Shown: positions 27,726 through 33,279, numbered from the stretch's first letter. The stretch: DNA of 35,277 nt from Candidatus Microgenomates bacterium (GCA_003576945.1 QEVC01000010.1:1-35277), one strand, 5' to 3'. Numbers and translations are program-made. The notes: generated by a model not told the origin, from the letters alone.

Positions 27726-27760
27726 CGTAAATCCGTATAGCTGTATATCCGTATATCCGT
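27726..27760. repeat. Word-like intergenic repeat, copy 2
   Basis: The pheS-pheT spacer contains cgtaaatccgta and tccgtatagctgtatatc, then a further tccgtatatccgt. It matches the gyrB upstream copy at 5532-5563 and includes extra tandem tatccgta units. Confidence 0.6.
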
Positions 27761-27783
27761 GTAGATATATAGCATTATATTTG

Positions 27784-28803
27784 TTAGACATAGACAAGTT
27801 CGCCTCCGTAGAGTTTTCTGATGTCCTTGATTCCGTATTTACTCATGACTAGCCGGTCCAATCCCATCCCAAAGGCATATCCGGTGTAGGTCTCAGGATC
27901 GATGTCACACGCTTTCATGGTATTGTAATGAATCATGCCGCTGCCGAGTACTTCGATAAAGCCACGATATTTGCAGACTGAGCAACCACTCCCTTTGCAA
28001 AATCTACATTGCATATCGACACCCATACCTGGACTAACTTCGGGGTAGTACTTGTAACGGAAACGTAGCTTTACATCATCACCGAATAAAAACTGATGGA
28101 ACTTAGTTAGCGTGTCTTTTAGGTGCTGAATGGTGATCCCCCTGTCTACGACAAATCCCTGATATTGGTAGAAGAAGCTAGTGTTCGTGGCACTATTGGT
28201 TTCGTTTCTATAACATTTTCCAGGCACGACGACACGGAGTGGGAGTTTATCATGGTATTCGGAGAGGATCCTAGTCTCGACACTGCTAGTATGAGTCCGC
28301 ATGAGGTACTGTGGTTCTTTGACAAAGAGAGAGTCTTGGAGATCGGTGGCGGGGTGACCCTCGGGGAGGTTGAGACGACGGAAATTATACTCAACATCCT
28401 CTAGCTCCGGACCTTCGCCGATACTAAAACCAAGATAGCGGAAGAACTCATTCATTTCTCTAATAATTGTGGTTGTAGGGTGAAGGTGGCCGGTGGGGAG
28501 GATTGCACCTGGGATTGTTAGATCGATATCTATATTTCCCTGTGTTTGATTTAATTCCTCTCGCTTAGAATTAATTATTTCTTCTTGGTTAGTTCTTAAC
28601 TTGTTGAATATCGGGCCATATTGTTTTTTGTCTTCAGGTAACATCTCCTTAATTAGTTTAAGTAAGTTAGTGGTGGTGCCTTTCCTGCCAAGATATTCTA
28701 AGTAGAATTCATCTAGATCTGAAATGGAGATGATGCTATCGATTCTTTCAAGAAACGACTCTCTACACAATTTATATTGCGAATCTATTTGATCTGATGT
28801 CAT
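27784..28803 (-). CDS. pheS: Phenylalanyl-tRNA synthetase alpha subunit
   Basis: Catalytic subunit of PheRS, class II. The N-terminal coiled coil (1-90) that binds tRNA-Phe is followed by motif blocks PTTTIIREMNEFFRYLGF, LMRTHTSS (167-174), CYRNETNS and FYQYQGFVVD, and motif 3 GYAFGMGLDRL. A zinc-knuckle-like loop with Cys266, Cys269, Cys274, Cys277 precedes GFIEVLGSGM; this occurs in a subset of bacterial PheS. 339 aa, normal. ATG at 28803; TAAAAT lies 10 nt upstream. Confidence 0.96.
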   Translation of the reverse strand: MTSDQIDSQYKLCRESFLERIDSIISISDLDEFYLEYLGRKGTTTNLLKLIKEMLPEDKKQYGPIFNKLRTNQEEIINSKREELNQTQGNIDIDLTIPGAILPTGHLHPTTTIIREMNEFFRYLGFSIGEGPELEDVEYNFRRLNLPEGHPATDLQDSLFVKEPQYLMRTHTSSVETRILSEYHDKLPLRVVVPGKCYRNETNSATNTSFFYQYQGFVVDRGITIQHLKDTLTKFHQFLFGDDVKLRFRYKYYPEVSPGMGVDMQCRFCKGSGCSVCKYRGFIEVLGSGMIHYNTMKACDIDPETYTGYAFGMGLDRLVMSKYGIKDIRKLYGGELVYV

Positions 28804-28833
28804 ATGTCTTTCTATTTTAGCGTATTTGCCATT

Positions 28834-28863
28834 AAAAAACCCCGCTTGGTTGTTTGCGGGGTT
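28834..28863 (-). terminator. Intrinsic terminator between the coiled-coil gene and pheS
   Basis: On the minus strand AACCCCGC (28863-28856), a 10-nt loop, GCGGGGTT (28845-28838), then a run of T. It would end transcription of the coiled-coil gene before pheS. Confidence 0.8.
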
Positions 28864-28886
28864 GGTTTGGGCTATTTTGTTAAAAA

Positions 28887-29303
28887 TTACGCCGCAAACG
28901 CCCCGCTGGTAAAGGGGGTAAATGATTTCTTAGTTGTTTCGTCTTTTTGATCAAGTCGATCTTTTGATTGGGCCGCCATCATTAGAGCATCAGGAACTAC
29001 AGTAACGAGGGCATGAACTTCTTTTTTAATAGTTGAAATGTCAGACTTCATTGAAACGATATCAACCATAATAGTTGAAATGTCTGACCTCATTGAAACG
29101 ATATCACCCTGCATTGAAACGATATCACCCTGCATTGAAACGATATCACCCTGCATTGAAACGATATCACCCTGCATATTTGCTTGGTTTTTTTCAAGTT
29201 TATGCTGATTTTTTGCGAGTGATTTTTGATTTAACTCGAGACTCGTAACCTTGTTAAGAATTAGATCTAATTTTTGGTTAGTTGTAAGGTTTTTGGATGT
29301 CAT
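28887..29303 (-). CDS. Heptad-repeat coiled-coil protein, unknown function
   Basis: Not recognised. After MTSKNLTTNQKLDLILNKV comes a long predicted coiled coil: QKSLAKNQHKLEKNQANMQGD, four exact MQGDIVS heptads, then MRSDIST/IMVDIVS/MKSDIST variants, and a C-terminus VPDALMMAAQSKDRL followed by SFTPFTSGAFAA. The start chosen is the ATG at 29303 (138 aa); an in-frame ATG at 29354 would add 17 basic residues. A TATATT box lies 6 nt before 29303 and a stronger promoter lies further up. Isoleucine and methionine occupy the a/d positions, so the protein probably oligomerises. It ends at a clear terminator, so it is a monocistronic unit. Confidence 0.7.
   Translation of the reverse strand: MTSKNLTTNQKLDLILNKVTSLELNQKSLAKNQHKLEKNQANMQGDIVSMQGDIVSMQGDIVSMQGDIVSMRSDISTIMVDIVSMKSDISTIKKEVHALVTVVPDALMMAAQSKDRLDQKDETTKKSFTPFTSGAFAA
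29091..29174. repeat. Four tandem 21-bp repeats encoding heptads
   Basis: cattgaaacgatatcaccct plus g, four exact copies in a row, each coding one MQGDIVS heptad. Two diverged 42-bp copies lie just downstream in the gene (29026-29109). Confidence 0.9.
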
Positions 29304-29398
29304 AATTGCAATATAGCGCTTATATACGCCAAAAGCAACCTTCCTGCCAGACATCCCGTATTAGTGGGAAACTGCGGATGGTTGCTTCTCGCAAGAAG
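29304..29398 (-). promoter_or_regulatory. Structured leader of the coiled-coil gene
   Basis: About 92 nt of leader between the promoter and the ATG at 29303. AAGCAACC (29387-29380) can pair with GGTTGCTT (29340-29333), while CTTCT-TGCG-AGAAG (29398-29385) uses three of the same bases, so the two stems are mutually exclusive. A second promoter (TTGCTT, 17 nt, TATATT) ends 6 nt before the ATG. Confidence 0.4.
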
Positions 29399-29401
29399 TG
29401 C

Positions 29402-29431
29402 ATAATACACTATGGGACTGAAAAGTGTCAA
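29402..29431 (-). promoter_or_regulatory. Strong predicted sigma70 promoter
   Basis: On the minus strand consensus TTGACA (29431-29426), an 18-nt spacer and TATTAT (29407-29402). It is the best -35/-10 pair in the window and reads into the coiled-coil gene. Confidence 0.65.
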
Positions 29432-29465
29432 CCCCCAAATTAACTAGTTGGGAGGAATGAAAGAA

Positions 29466-29816
29466 CTATTTGATTTTATCGACAATCTTTTTGAAGGTGT
29501 CTGGATCTTGAACAGCAATACCTGCTAAGACTTTACGATCTAGCTCGACTTTTTTGGCACTCATCATGGCGATAAAGCGAGAGTAGGTCAGCTTTTCATC
29601 AATTGCACGAAGAGCGGCATTGATACGAACAATCCAGAGTGAACGGAAATCGCTTTTGCGGTCTTTGCGACCTTGGAAGCTATAATCTAGGGCGTGAAGA
29701 TAGGCTTCGTGCGCGACCTTCCAGAGGCGGTTCTTGGTCATGCGGAAACCGCTAGTCCGCTTGAGAACTTTATTATGGCGAGCGCGTTTTGTTGGTCCAC
29801 CTTTTACTCTTGTCAT
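29466..29816 (-). CDS. rplT: 50S ribosomal protein L20
   Basis: Large-subunit assembly protein. MTRVKGGPTKRARHNKVLKR, GFRMTKNRLWKVAHEAYLHA, YSFQGRKDRKSDFRSLWIVR and YSRFIAMMSAKKVELDRKVL match L20 throughout. 116 aa. Last gene of infC-rpmI-rplT, 4 nt after rpmI. No L20-binding leader pseudoknot could be identified near infC or rpmI. Confidence 0.97.
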   Translation of the reverse strand: MTRVKGGPTKRARHNKVLKRTSGFRMTKNRLWKVAHEAYLHALDYSFQGRKDRKSDFRSLWIVRINAALRAIDEKLTYSRFIAMMSAKKVELDRKVLAGIAVQDPDTFKKIVDKIK

Positions 29817-29820
29817 AGAC

Positions 29821-30012
29821 TTAGATTCCTAGTGCTTTTTTAATACGGCGACCAGTCCCACCAGTCAAGAACTTAACGGTCTTCATGCGGCGTACCTGGG
29901 CGGCGCCTTTGTGACTCCTGTGGTGTCGCATGTTTTGAGTACGGTGAATCATTTTGCCGGTTTTGGTTACCTTAATTCGTCTGACTAGTGATTTACGAGT
30001 TTTGCGCTTCAT
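29821..30012 (-). CDS. rpmI: 50S ribosomal protein L35
   Basis: Small basic ribosomal protein, 63 aa: MKRKTRKSLVRRIKVTKTGK, then HHRSHKGAAQVRR and GRRIKKALGI. The family block normally read as RR.R has the expected spacing. It is 3 nt after infC and 4 nt before rplT, the conserved operon order. Confidence 0.93.
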   Translation of the reverse strand: MKRKTRKSLVRRIKVTKTGKMIHRTQNMRHHRSHKGAAQVRRMKTVKFLTGGTGRRIKKALGI

Positions 30013-30015
30013 AGT

Positions 30016-30528
30016 TTATTTCTTTTTGACTGGATTTAGGATGAGGAAGAGCTGTTTCCCCTGGAGTTTGGTTACTCCATCTGGAGTGGCTGCACCTTCT
30101 AGCCCAGTAAGGACTTTTTTGATAAGTTCGTGACCAAATTCTACACGAGTGATTTGGCGACCGGTAAATTTTACCACAATTTTAACTCTGTTGCCATCGC
30201 TTAGATAAGCTTTTATTTTGGCGAGACGAGAATCCATGTCCCCCTGGGCGATAAAGGGGGTAAAGCGGATTTCTTTGAGTTCCACTTTTCCACTACCCCC
30301 TTTACTGTCACGCTCTTTCTTGGCTTCGATATACTTAAACTTTTTGAAGTCGATGAGCTTGGCAACGGGTGGCTGGGCCATGGGAGCTATTTCTACAAGA
30401 TCTACCTCGAGATTGCGGGCTTTTTCGAGCGCCTCTTCACGCGAGAGTAGACCAACCTGTTTGCCGGTTTCATCCACGACGCGAAGCTCTGGGGCTTTAA
30501 TAAAACTATTGATTGCGTAGTATTTCAG
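30016..30528 (-). CDS. infC: Translation initiation factor IF-3, CTG start
   Basis: Binds the 30S subunit and discriminates against non-canonical start codons. The conventional GTG/ATG start at 30477 would drop conserved N-terminal sequence; reading further up in frame gives LKYYAINSFIKAPELRVVDE, the normal IF-3 start (INxxIRAxEVRVID). No ATG, GTG or TTG exists there; the best start is CTG at 30528, with GGAG 7 nt upstream, giving 170 aa. E. coli infC likewise uses a rare codon (AUU) for autoregulation. The body has LSREEALEKARNLEVDLVEI, KLIDFKKFKYIEAKKE, KEIRFTPFI and the C-terminal domain VKIVVKFTGRQITR. The Shine-Dalgarno is displayed in a hairpin loop. Confidence 0.9.
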   Translation of the reverse strand: MKYYAINSFIKAPELRVVDETGKQVGLLSREEALEKARNLEVDLVEIAPMAQPPVAKLIDFKKFKYIEAKKERDSKGGSGKVELKEIRFTPFIAQGDMDSRLAKIKAYLSDGNRVKIVVKFTGRQITRVEFGHELIKKVLTGLEGAATPDGVTKLQGKQLFLILNPVKKK

Positions 30529-30547
30529 ACAAAATCTCCGATTTTGT
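30529..30547 (-). promoter_or_regulatory. Hairpin presenting the infC Shine-Dalgarno
   Basis: ACAAAATC-GGA-GATTTTGT: a perfect 8-bp stem with a GGA loop; the GGAG ribosome site occupies the loop and the first stem base. The stem ends directly at the CTG start codon. Confidence 0.6.
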
Positions 30548-30592
30548 GGTACACATAGTACTTAGTACATGGTACATAGTAATGATGGGTAC

Positions 30593-30601
30593 ATTATACC
30601 A
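30593..30601 (-). promoter_or_regulatory. Extended -10 promoter of infC-rpmI-rplT
   Basis: TGGTATAAT on the minus strand (TGn plus perfect TATAAT at 30598-30593). The predicted start near 30586 gives a 58-nt leader containing GTAC-rich words (acatagtac, ttagtacat, ggtacatag) and then the ribosome-site hairpin. Confidence 0.55.
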
Positions 30602-30612
30602 GATGTCATGAC

Positions 30613-32319
30613 TTATGCCTTACTGTTATTCTCCTGAGTTAATTTGGCGAGGACCTCTTCGAGATTGAGCGTGAGCTGGTCTCCAGCGCGGTTTTTGAGG
30701 GTTAAAGTCTGGTTTTTCACTTCGTTCTTGCCGATTACCACGGTGTAGGGCACCTTGAGTTCCCTTGCTTTAACCAGCTTTTTACCCAGTGTCGCATTGG
30801 ACTCATCTAGTTCGACGCGAAAACCGGCAGTCGTTAAATTGCGAACTAACGCTCGACTATACTCTAGCTCTCCCTTGGAGATCGGAAGAAGTAAGAGCTG
30901 AACTGGTGCAAGCCAGAGGGGGAAAGCACCGGCATAATGCTCGAGTAGTACCATGAGGGCGCGCTCAGAGGAACCAAGAATGGCACGGTGGATCATAACA
31001 GGACGTTTCCGCGTCCCATCTTCGGCGGTATATTCGAGCTCAAAGCGCTCAGGTTGGACCATGTCGATCTGGACTGTCGAGAGCTGCCATTCACGGCCTA
31101 GTGCATCCGTGGCCATGAGATCCATTTTGGGTCCGTAGAAAGCGGCTTCGCCGGGGCCATCGTAGTATGGGATATTATTGCGCTCCATAATGGTAACGGC
31201 CCATTTTTCGAGCTTGTCCCAGACTTTGGGATCTCCTAGATATTTCTCTGGGTGTTCTGGGTCACGAGTAGAGAGGCGGTAGCGATATTTAAAGCCAAAA
31301 GTATCCATGATTTCTTTGGTCATGGCTAGTGCCATATCGACCTCGGCGTCGACCTGATCCTCGCGCGCCAAGCCGTTTAGCTCCCCTGGCTTTTCATCGC
31401 GGTAGAGCATAGCAAAGTCAGTGATACGAAATGGAAGGTCACGGTAGCTGCGGGGCTGGCTCGTATAAATCTGGGTATGTTGGGGGCAGTTCATGGGCTT
31501 TAAGAAAAACTCTTCATCGCTGTAGTTACTAACTACCCGAAACATATCTTCTTTATATTTGTCATAATGACCACTTCTTTTGAAAAGTTCGGCCTTGGCG
31601 ATTTGGGGAGTGTGGACCTGGAGATAACCCTGGCGACTCTGTAGTTCTTCGACGTAGCCATTTAAGAGACGGCGAACAAGAGCTCCCTTGGGACTATAGA
31701 GGGGCATACCTGAGCCTACATATTCAGAAAAACTAAAGAGGTCTAGCTCTCGGCCTAGTTTGCGATGATCTCTTTTTTTGGCCTCTTCTTGGAGCCAGAG
31801 ATAGTGATCTAGTTCCTCCTGAGTCGCAAAAGCAGTGCCGTAAATACGAGTCAACATTTTATTTTTTTCATCCCCGCGCCAATAGGCGCCGGCGAGTTTG
31901 GTTAGTTTGAAAATTTTGAGTACTTTGTTGGGTTCTTCGACGTGTCCACCACGACAGAGGTCGCGGAAATCACCAGATTGATAGACCGTGAGAGTTTGGC
32001 CTTCGCTACTAAATTCATTAATCAATTCAAGCTTGTATTCATTATCGCTAAATTCAGACTTAACCTCTTCTACGCTATGTTCATGTCGTTCGAAACTTTT
32101 CCAGGTAGGAATAAGTTGTCGCATTTTCTTTTCTATCTTTAAGAGATCGGCATCAGTTATTTTGATATCGCCAAAATCAAAGTCGTAGTAGAAGCCATTA
32201 TCGATTGCAGGGCCAATGGTGCGTTTGGCATTAGGATATAGCTCCATGACGGCAGCGGCGAGGAGGTGTGCGGCAGAATGGCGTAACTGATTTAAATGAT
32301 CTTGTGGTAAATCTGACAT
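30613..32319 (-). CDS. thrS: Threonyl-tRNA synthetase, TGS-less, with motif 2 deletion
   Basis: Charges tRNA-Thr. There is no TGS domain; the protein starts in the editing domain (HSAAH 14-18, zinc-type CRGGH 122-126). The catalytic core has zinc ligand Cys278 (MNCPQH), motif 2 start YRDE (Arg307-Glu309), motif 3 region IHRAILGS (His444), and a C-terminal anticodon domain (about 460-568). Between Arg319 (GLAR) and Glu320 (EDQVDAEV) exactly 14 residues are absent compared with E. coli, where VRGFTQDDAHIFCT stands; this removes the second strand of motif 2 and the third zinc ligand (E. coli His385). The frame is kept. Such an enzyme should not adenylate threonine, so this is either a real lesion, an enzyme with a replacement elsewhere, or an assembly error. 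AAGGA lies 5 nt before the ATG. Confidence 0.93.
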   Translation of the reverse strand: MSDLPQDHLNQLRHSAAHLLAAAVMELYPNAKRTIGPAIDNGFYYDFDFGDIKITDADLLKIEKKMRQLIPTWKSFERHEHSVEEVKSEFSDNEYKLELINEFSSEGQTLTVYQSGDFRDLCRGGHVEEPNKVLKIFKLTKLAGAYWRGDEKNKMLTRIYGTAFATQEELDHYLWLQEEAKKRDHRKLGRELDLFSFSEYVGSGMPLYSPKGALVRRLLNGYVEELQSRQGYLQVHTPQIAKAELFKRSGHYDKYKEDMFRVVSNYSDEEFFLKPMNCPQHTQIYTSQPRSYRDLPFRITDFAMLYRDEKPGELNGLAREDQVDAEVDMALAMTKEIMDTFGFKYRYRLSTRDPEHPEKYLGDPKVWDKLEKWAVTIMERNNIPYYDGPGEAAFYGPKMDLMATDALGREWQLSTVQIDMVQPERFELEYTAEDGTRKRPVMIHRAILGSSERALMVLLEHYAGAFPLWLAPVQLLLLPISKGELEYSRALVRNLTTAGFRVELDESNATLGKKLVKARELKVPYTVVIGKNEVKNQTLTLKNRAGDQLTLNLEEVLAKLTQENNSKA

Positions 32320-32345
32320 AGCATTCCTTAAATTTATATGTGTTT

Positions 32346-32354
32346 AGTATAGCA
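32346..32354 (-). promoter_or_regulatory. Possible attenuator-independent thrS promoter
   Basis: TGCTATACT on the minus strand, an extended -10 box downstream of the terminator and 26 nt before the thrS ATG. It could supply basal ThrRS without passing the attenuator. Confidence 0.4.
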
Positions 32355-32360
32355 GGACCT

Positions 32361-32386
32361 ATTAAAAATCCCCTCTTCGGGGACTT
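32361..32386 (-). terminator. thrS attenuator terminator
   Basis: On the minus strand AAGTCCCC-GAAGA-GGGGATTT, an 8-bp stem with one G-T wobble, continuing into TTTTTAAT. It stands between the Thr-rich leader peptide and thrS. Its 5' arm is shared with the antiterminator, so the two cannot coexist. Confidence 0.85.
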
Positions 32387-32415
32387 GTGGAGTCGGCACT
32401 AATACTCCAGTCCCC
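32379..32415 (-). promoter_or_regulatory. thrS antiterminator stem
   Basis: On the minus strand GGGGACT (32415-32409) and GGAGT (32408-32404) pair with ACTCC (32393-32389) and AGTCCCC (32385-32379): 12 bp with a 3-nt bulge and 10-nt loop. The first G is the last base of the leader-peptide stop codon, so a ribosome at that stop would mask the 5' arm and let the terminator form. Confidence 0.8.
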
Positions 32416-32468
32416 TAGGGGTTAGTAGTAGTAGTAGTTGTGGTGGTGAGTATGATTTGATTTAACAT
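32415..32468 (-). CDS. thrS leader peptide with eight consecutive Thr codons
   Basis: A 17-aa ORF MLNQIILTTTTTTTTNP, ATG at 32468 and TAG at 32415-32417. The Thr codons (ACC ACC ACA and five ACT) occupy 32424-32447. The peptide itself probably has no function; its translation senses charged tRNA-Thr. Ribosomes stalled on the Thr codons leave the antiterminator free; ribosomes reaching the stop cover its 5' arm. This is the logic of the thr and pheST attenuators of enteric bacteria, here placed before thrS. The ATG is 11 nt after a TATAAT box, so the transcript has only about five untranslated bases and no Shine-Dalgarno. Confidence 0.85.
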   Translation of the reverse strand: MLNQIILTTTTTTTTNP

Positions 32469-32479
32469 AAATGAGTGCC

Positions 32480-32485
32480 ATTATA
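32480..32485 (-). promoter_or_regulatory. -10 box of the thrS leader promoter
   Basis: Perfect TATAAT on the minus strand, 11 nt before the leader-peptide ATG. The -35 region (around 32503-32508) is weak. Confidence 0.55.
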
Positions 32486-32568
32486 TAACAAAGTCAGAAC
32501 TCATTTCATCACCAAATTTTCCTGATTGCTGGCGACAAATCTCAAAATCTTCCAAAATTGTATGAACA

Positions 32569-32850
32569 CTCTGCAAATGGTGCCCGCCGTCGCACCGATA
32601 GAATCGGTGATCCCGCCTGTTTGGGGTCGCGCCTTCGGCGCGAGTCTCTCCCGCACGCAAATTTTTTGTGATCGCCCGCCAGATGAAAATGAAAAATCCA
32701 TATTGTCGCGAGGCGGGAGAGACATGACCTCACGTTGCCTGACGGCAACAAACAGGCGGTATAGGTCGTTTCACGACCTCGACGGCGGGGTATTTGTACC
32801 CTCTGCATGACGGATTCCCTCCCCCCACCCCTTCCTTCCGCCATGCAGAG
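32569..32850. ncRNA. Large multibranched structured element, candidate novel RNA
   Basis: No protein here is convincing; overlapping frames are low complexity. Perfect stems (plus coordinates): S1 32583-32592/32780-32789 (10 bp); H1 32593-32599/32603-32609 (7 bp, AGA loop); S2 32613-32622/32750-32759 (10 bp); H2 32627-32633/32637-32643 (7 bp, TTC loop); S3 32645-32654/32713-32722 (10 bp); H4 32734-32739/32744-32749 (6 bp); H5 32763-32769/32773-32779 (7 bp); H6 32788-32792/32797-32801; S7 32801-32809/32842-32850 (9 bp). All nest without crossing: S1 encloses H1, S2 and H5; S2 encloses H2, S3 and H4. CTCTGCA at 32569 and TGCAGAG at 32844 bound the whole. GC content is clearly above the flanks. 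The transcribed strand is not decided: GAA loops (minus) slightly favour the minus strand. It does not match RNase P, tmRNA, SRP or 6S RNA landmarks. Confidence 0.75.
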
Positions 32851-32889
32851 CAGGGGAGCATGAAAGAATGAAAAATGGAGGGATTTTGT

Positions 32890-32898
32890 TGCTATACT
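32890..32898 (+). promoter_or_regulatory. Extended -10 promoter of the kinase-like gene
   Basis: TGCTATACT (TATACT at 32893-32898), 6 nt before the ATG at 32905, predicting a leaderless mRNA. No -35 box. Confidence 0.45.
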
Positions 32899-32904
32899 TT
32901 ATTT

Positions 32905-33258
32905 ATGTTTGATAGAGTTGTTGATTTTGTAACAGATAAGATGGGAATGAAATTCCCAGATGTTCCGAACAAAATTACAGATACTTATCTTGTTGACTCT
33001 ACAAAACAAACTGAAAGACCAAAGGATTGGTTATGGCCTACTCAAACTCCTGATCAAGTTTTAGATAGATTAACTACTCGGTTGAAAGAAAATGGTGAAT
33101 ACCCCCAACCTGGTCAAGAATTTAGAGGGTATTCATGGGATGATAGAGATTTTTTGTTTGGCGAAAAGTTAACCCGTGGGGCTCATAATGAGATTTTTAT
33201 TGATCGGGACAAAGGTCGAGTAACGCATCTATGGCTATTCACTCGTGACGAGGAGTAA
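32905..33258 (+). CDS. Kinase-like protein, N-terminal part, ended by in-frame TAA
   Basis: A 117-aa ORF starting MFDRVVDFVTDKMGMKFPDV. Its last third, FLFGEKLTRGAHNEIFIDRD followed by RVTHLWLFTRDEE, looks like the first strands and glycine loop of a protein-kinase-like N-lobe. The frame continues past the TAA at 33256-33258 for seven codons (LAQNQHQ) straight into the next ORF, which carries the catalytic loop, so these are most simply two parts of one gene with a nonsense codon. Chosen start: the ATG 6 nt after an extended -10 box, rather than 32875. Base use is more AT-rich than the conserved genes of the window. Function unknown. Confidence 0.6.
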   Translation: MFDRVVDFVTDKMGMKFPDVPNKITDTYLVDSTKQTERPKDWLWPTQTPDQVLDRLTTRLKENGEYPQPGQEFRGYSWDDRDFLFGEKLTRGAHNEIFIDRDKGRVTHLWLFTRDEE

Positions 33259-33279
33259 CTAGCACAAAACCAACATCAA

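Noticed and set aside
28834-28863. Terminator as a plus-strand signal
   Set aside because: The T-run follows the stem only on the minus strand, and no plus-strand gene ends here.
29091-29174. CRISPR array
   Set aside because: The 21-bp units abut without spacers and keep an open heptad-coding frame.
29426-29460. Terminator after rplT (CCCAA...TTGGG)
   Set aside because: Short stem without a T-run; the bases instead overlap a consensus -35 box.
29466-30601. L20 autoregulatory pseudoknot in the infC/rpmI leader
   Set aside because: The rpmI-infC spacing is 3 nt and no mimic of the 23S L20 site could be recognised in the infC leader.
32361-32485. T-box riboswitch for thrS
   Set aside because: No T-box antiterminator core (TGGNACCGCG) or specifier architecture; the Thr-codon ORF fits ribosome-mediated attenuation instead.
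32501-32844. Two overlapping minus-strand ORFs (74 and 100 aa) over the structured element
   Set aside because: Arg/Pro-rich low-complexity translations with no ribosome sites; they result from the GC-rich stems, and the nested pairing explains the sequence better.
32569-32850. RNase P RNA, tmRNA, SRP RNA or group II intron
   Set aside because: No GGAAAGTCC/P4 core, no tRNA-like end or tag frame, no SRP GGAAGCAGCC loop, no domain V hairpin on either strand.
33256-33258. Genetic code change at the UAA inside the kinase-like gene
   Set aside because: UAA, UAG and UGA all end conserved genes elsewhere in the window.
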